From assembly GCA_905192805.1 (NCBI GenBank), contig CAJJMF010000130.1:1-7438 (forward strand): a stretch of 7,438 nt of DNA, in the 5' to 3' direction. Positions within the stretch are counted from its first letter, which is position 1. The number at the start of each line of letters is the position of its first letter. Under the pieces are notes generated by a model that saw only the letters and a list, made by a program, of their open reading frames with translations, had not been told where the DNA came from and did no database searches. Source of the DNA: an uncultured Sutterella sp. (lineage in GTDB: Bacteria > Pseudomonadota > Gammaproteobacteria > Burkholderiales > Burkholderiaceae_F). Below, in pieces: positions 4,602-7,438 of this stretch. Position numbers and translations under genes: made by a program.

Positions 4602-6359
4602 ATGTGTACAACGGTTATTGTGGGAAAGAACGTCTCCAAAACGGGACGTGTCATTGTCGGACACAATGAGGACCAAGGGGGACGGTCCTTACACCAACAA
4701 TTTTTTGTGCCCGCCGCCCATCACACCGAAGACGAATGGGTCACGGGAGAACCCACCGCAGCTCGTATTCCCCAAGTCCCTCAGACGCTGGCTTATTACT
4801 GGTCAAACATGCTCATGCCCGCCCCCGGTTCATCCTTTGATCAGGGATTTTTCAACGAAGCCGGGGTGGCGATCTGTTCCAACGGCGGTGGGAGTTCCTA
4901 TAGTGCTACGCTTAGTCCCGAAGCGCTTGAGCTCCAGGATGGGGGCATTGGTTTTTTATTGCGACGTTTGGTGGCTGAACGAGCCAAAAACGCTCGGGAA
5001 GCAGTTCAGATTGCCGTCGAGCTGATTGAACAGTATGGTTATCGGGGTGACGCCCGTAACTACACCTTTGCGGATACGAATGAAGCCTGGATGCTCAATG
5101 TCGTCAAGGGACGTCACTATGTCGCTAAGCGCATCCCCGATGATGCGGTGATGCTCATTTCCAACGCCTTAGCCATTCGGCACGTGGACCTCTCCGACAC
5201 GGAAAACGTCATTGCATCCCCTGACCTCATTTCCTTTGCGATCGAATCGGGGCACTATCAACCCCATGAAGCGGGTCACTATGAGGACTTTGACTTTGCT
5301 CACGCTTATCAAGACGACTTCAATCGCACGGACCCGATGCGTAGCGACCGTATGCGCATTGGTTGGAAAGCCATTACGGGGGTCGAGTATACCGATCCCC
5401 TACACTATCCCGAAATCTTAGCGCCCCAAGCCCCCATGGGGATTGAGGATGTACGTGCAGTACTGCGGTTAACCAATCCCGATACCTATGCCGAACGCGG
5501 GGACGGAAAAGCCGATGCGTTCCATGTGAGCGCTCGGGATATTTCGCGCTCCCATACCCGTGAATCCTGGGTCGTGGAGTTTATGCCGAATCCCGTTTTC
5601 CATACGCTATGGCGCTGTACTGGCCCCCAAGACACGGGGGTTTACCTACCTTGGTTCCCTTTGTGTGGTGCCATCCCCGACGGCTATCAATGGACGAGTA
5701 TTGAAGCGAGTCGTGCCGAACAATTTCAGGCACGCCCTGAGTGGCTCACCCTCGACTTTTCTCGTCACTACTGGACCTATGCTGTCGTAAGTGAACTGGT
5801 CAACTTTAACCGCGGACTCTTTGCGGGCGTTTTCCCGGTTCGTGAAGCACTTGAAGCGAGTGCCGCTCAGTGTGTCCAACGGGTACGTGAAGAATGCTGC
5901 CAGCAACCCCACGACGTGATCCAAGCCCGTTTAGGCCAACTACAAACCGATTGCACCCAAAAAGCGATTGGGCAATATCGTGCCTTATTGAGTGCGCTCA
6001 ATCGTATTGAGGCCGACGTACTGACCCCCTCGGTCACGCCTGACACCCCCACCATTGATATCGCTCTCTATGCTTGCGCTGGGTTCGATCCTGAACAGGT
6101 TGATGTGAGTAGTCTACGTTGGAGCTTAGGCTTTACCGGGGCCAAACCCAGTGCGCTCAATCCCATCGCGCCCATTGCGGCCAGCGTAAAAACCCTTCAG
6201 GGACGTCGTGCCTTAGTGTTAACCTTCTGCGCTTCCGCGCTTTTAGAGCACGTGATGAGCGGATTAACGGTCGACACGTATCTACGAGGGTTGGCTCGCC
6301 ACCAACGCTTTGTGGCAATGATTCCACTCACGATCGGCCAGAGCACCACGGTCGCATAA
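4602..6359 (+). CDS. C69-family dipeptidase (PepD-like)
   Basis: N-terminal-nucleophile hydrolase that cleaves dipeptides. In this family Met1 is removed and Cys2 becomes the nucleophile. The ATG at 4602 gives MCTTVIVGKN with Cys at position 2, and AGGAGG lies 7 bases before it; a TTG two codons upstream would bury the cysteine, so I rejected it. Other family blocks are GHNEDQ (20-25), NEAGVAICSN (85-94), FADTNEAWMLNVVKG (156-170) and PDDAVMLISNALAI (179-192, with Asn188). No signal peptide or membrane segment is seen, so it should act in the cytoplasm on imported dipeptides. At 585 residues it is longer than the roughly 470-residue Lactobacillus-type enzymes. The excess lies mainly after about residue 420: a helical stretch and then a beta-rich tail I do not recognise. 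It is monocistronic, between terminators at 4333 and 6389. Exact substrate preference cannot be read from sequence. Confidence 0.92.
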   Translation: MCTTVIVGKNVSKTGRVIVGHNEDQGGRSLHQQFFVPAAHHTEDEWVTGEPTAARIPQVPQTLAYYWSNMLMPAPGSSFDQGFFNEAGVAICSNGGGSSYSATLSPEALELQDGGIGFLLRRLVAERAKNAREAVQIAVELIEQYGYRGDARNYTFADTNEAWMLNVVKGRHYVAKRIPDDAVMLISNALAIRHVDLSDTENVIASPDLISFAIESGHYQPHEAGHYEDFDFAHAYQDDFNRTDPMRSDRMRIGWKAITGVEYTDPLHYPEILAPQAPMGIEDVRAVLRLTNPDTYAERGDGKADAFHVSARDISRSHTRESWVVEFMPNPVFHTLWRCTGPQDTGVYLPWFPLCGAIPDGYQWTSIEASRAEQFQARPEWLTLDFSRHYWTYAVVSELVNFNRGLFAGVFPVREALEASAAQCVQRVREECCQQPHDVIQARLGQLQTDCTQKAIGQYRALLSALNRIEADVLTPSVTPDTPTIDIALYACAGFDPEQVDVSSLRWSLGFTGAKPSALNPIAPIAASVKTLQGRRALVLTFCASALLEHVMSGLTVDTYLRGLARHQRFVAMIPLTIGQSTTVA

Positions 6360-6388
6360 TACACCCCGTCTTTTCTGTCTCCTGTTGC

Positions 6389-6436
6389 CCACTCGTCTCT
6401 GAGCGTTGAGACGAGTGGCGCCTTGCTTGCTTTCTC
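6389..6436 (+). terminator. Intrinsic terminator after the dipeptidase gene
   Basis: A perfect 11-pair stem (6389-6399 with 6408-6418) encloses an 8-base loop, 29 bases after the stop codon. The tail that follows (CGCCTTGCTTGCTTTCTCT) is pyrimidine-rich but interrupted, so termination may be less complete than after lpxK. Confidence 0.75.
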
Positions 6437-6531
6437 TGACTCACCTCAAAGCCTAGAGATCAACCGTTTCAATCGGTGCGCTATACTGTCAAAATATTCT
6501 AATTTATTGACTTATTTGTACTTTCCTCGTC

Positions 6532-7076
6532 ATGCGCTTCACCCTCATGCTGGGCATGCCGGCACCCAACACCCCATGGAGCAATCGTTTTGTTAATCGT
6601 TGCCATGGTCGCATGCTTTCCGTTTTCGTTATCGGCTGATGTGGTATCACGGCTTCACACGCCAATTCCTATGAGGGAATTACCCCCCTCAATACCCAAA
6701 CCGTTCAATCGGGTGTTGAAAAATGGTACACCTATTCCCTGCCCGAAACCTTTGAGGCTCCCCAAGACACCGTCTACTTCGGGACGCGTGGTGACGATCG
6801 ACAGTGGACAACACTGACGATCGGGAATGCCTCTCACTATCGGATTGAAGCCATGCCCTTCATGCCTTTTTTCGCCCCGATACATCGACCGCCACCACCC
6901 CATCCGAGCGCTATGCCGAAGCGTTGCGCACGGATCCCCCCGAACGCATGGTGGATGCCTGCAATACCGAGAATTGGTATTTGTACCGTTGGCTCTCCCG
7001 CGTTTCCTCACTCTCCGGTCCTCTCTCGGAGCACCGTCCAGGAAACCCCACGCGATTTATGCTCGTTTTCGCTTAA
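6532..7076 (+). pseudogene. Broken gene for a probable exported protein
   Basis: Three reading frames each give protein-like sequence in turn, and none is open throughout. Bases 6640-6872 read ITASHANSYEGITPLNTQ, then VEKWYTYSLPETF and YFGTRGDDRQWTTLTIGN. From about 6872 to the TAA at 7074 the frame moves by one base, giving FFRPDTSTATTPSERYAEAL and later NTENWYLYRWLSRVSS. The switch falls at a run of six T (6867-6872), consistent with one lost T. The start can be read two ways. In the same frame as the middle segment, from ATG 6532, a signal-like stretch MLSVFVIG is cut by TGA at 6637. In another frame, LLIVAMVACFPFSLSA is a better signal peptide, and joining it to ATG 6576 needs a lost base in a T run at 6588-6591. 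Either way it carries at least two lesions. I do not recognise the family. No clear ribosome binding site is seen. Confidence 0.6.
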
Positions 7077-7091
7077 GAGGTATCTCGTATA

Positions 7092-7176
7092 CCAATAGGG
7101 AAAAAGTCAAAAAAGAGCGCATTATTGACAATTCTAGGGATTTTACCCAACGCCCCGAAAACCCAATAGGAAAAGT
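7092..7176. repeat. Short imperfect direct repeat in intergenic DNA
   Basis: CCAATAGGGAAAAAGT (7092-7107) recurs as CCAATAGGAAAAGT (7163-7176), the second copy lacking one G and one A. It lies between the broken gene and the partial ABC gene. No function can be assigned, and chance is possible in this A-rich stretch. Confidence 0.3.
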
Positions 7177-7311
7177 GTGCTGACTACAATCGATAGGTAA
7201 CCCTTAGTGATAACGCATCATATGGGCCAGTTCGGAACGTAGCGCACTACACCCCGAGGCACTGACCCAGAGGGTCTGATCGTAATAGGCATTGTCTACG
7301 GGAGTTGAGTC

Positions 7312-7438
7312 ATGCGCAGTGAAAACGAGAACCTCGAAACCAACCTTGATGAAGGCGAATGGGGTGCTCAAGATAATCTTCCAGCGGATAAACATAACGA
7401 ACCCACCGTAGTCGCCATACGTGACCTTGAAGTGAAGT
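7312..7438 (+). CDS. Probable ABC transporter ATP-binding protein, N-terminus only
   Basis: The ORF starts at ATG 7312, preceded by GGGAG at 7300-7304, a 7-base spacing, and by an in-frame TGA two codons upstream. It runs open to the window edge for 42 complete codons. Residues 1-32 are a hydrophilic acidic tail beginning MRSENENLETNLDEGEW. Residues 33-42, TVVAIRDLEV followed by Lys, look like the first beta strand of an ABC ATPase domain (commonly written as IRDLxVxFG, as in MlaF-type proteins). The Walker A motif would come just beyond the window, so the family call rests on about 10 residues. A minus-strand ORF over the same bases (from the edge to 7204) is also open, but it is Phe/Val/Ile-rich as expected for an antisense shadow of Glu/Asp codons. 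Confidence 0.5.
   Translation, partial: MRSENENLETNLDEGEWGAQDNLPADKHNEPTVVAIRDLEVK

Noticed and set aside
5992..6161. AGTGCGCTCAATC occurring twice within the dipeptidase gene.
   Set aside because: Both copies are in ordinary coding sequence in unrelated protein contexts, so it is most likely chance plus codon bias.
6637..6639. TGA recoded as tryptophan, allowing read-through of the broken gene.
   Set aside because: The three complete genes use TGG for Trp and TAA for stop, the same gene also needs a frameshift at 6867-6872, and nothing else suggests a variant code.
7204..7438. Minus-strand ORF open from the window edge to a TAA at 7204, encoding a Phe/Val/Ile-rich C-terminus ending SELAHMMRYH.
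   Set aside because: It lies codon-for-codon antisense to the plus-strand ORF at 7312, whose Glu and Asp codons create Phe and Val/Ile on the other strand. The plus ORF has a ribosome site and an ABC-like first strand. I cannot fully exclude the minus reading, as its codon third positions also look gene-like.

Overview
The window looks like chromosomal DNA of a Gram-negative proteobacterium. LpxK shows a lipid A outer membrane, and the XseA and Fe-type superoxide dismutase sequences are proteobacterial in character. From memory, xseA-sodB placed back to back with an lpxK cluster is a betaproteobacterial (Burkholderiales) arrangement. A cytosolic C69 dipeptidase would suit a host-associated member such as the Sutterellaceae, but that family-level guess is weak. 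Base composition is near 50% GC by eye. All three complete genes end in TAA.

Layout: bases 1-535 hold a 3'-truncated sodB on the minus strand, with its own promoter at about 570-597. Bases 682-2391 hold a full-length xseA on the minus strand, carrying an unusual N-terminal tail of about 68 residues. Bases 2392-3190 have no convincing gene. They contain four perfect DnaA boxes (TTATCCACA) and three one-mismatch boxes, plus palindromes and an AT-rich stretch, so this is a candidate replication origin. From it, xseA/sodB are transcribed leftward and lpxK and the dipeptidase gene rightward. lpxK (3283-4317) is preceded by a 31-codon leader ORF that overlaps its start codon, and by a hairpin that buries its Shine-Dalgarno sequence. 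It ends in a good intrinsic terminator. A C69 dipeptidase gene (4602-6359) follows, also with its own terminator. Bases 6532-7076 hold a decayed gene for a probable exported protein. The window ends in what looks like the N-terminus of an ABC transporter ATPase on the plus strand (7312 to the edge).

The genes do not form one pathway. XseA acts in DNA repair, SodB in superoxide defence, LpxK in lipid A synthesis, and the dipeptidase in peptide use. What ties the window together is the divergent arrangement around the DnaA-box region. That region lies where, as I recall the Burkholderiales order, exbB and exbD normally sit between xseA and lpxK. The GC-skew counts I made by eye on a few lines did not show a clear sign change, so the origin call rests on the box cluster and gene orientation only.
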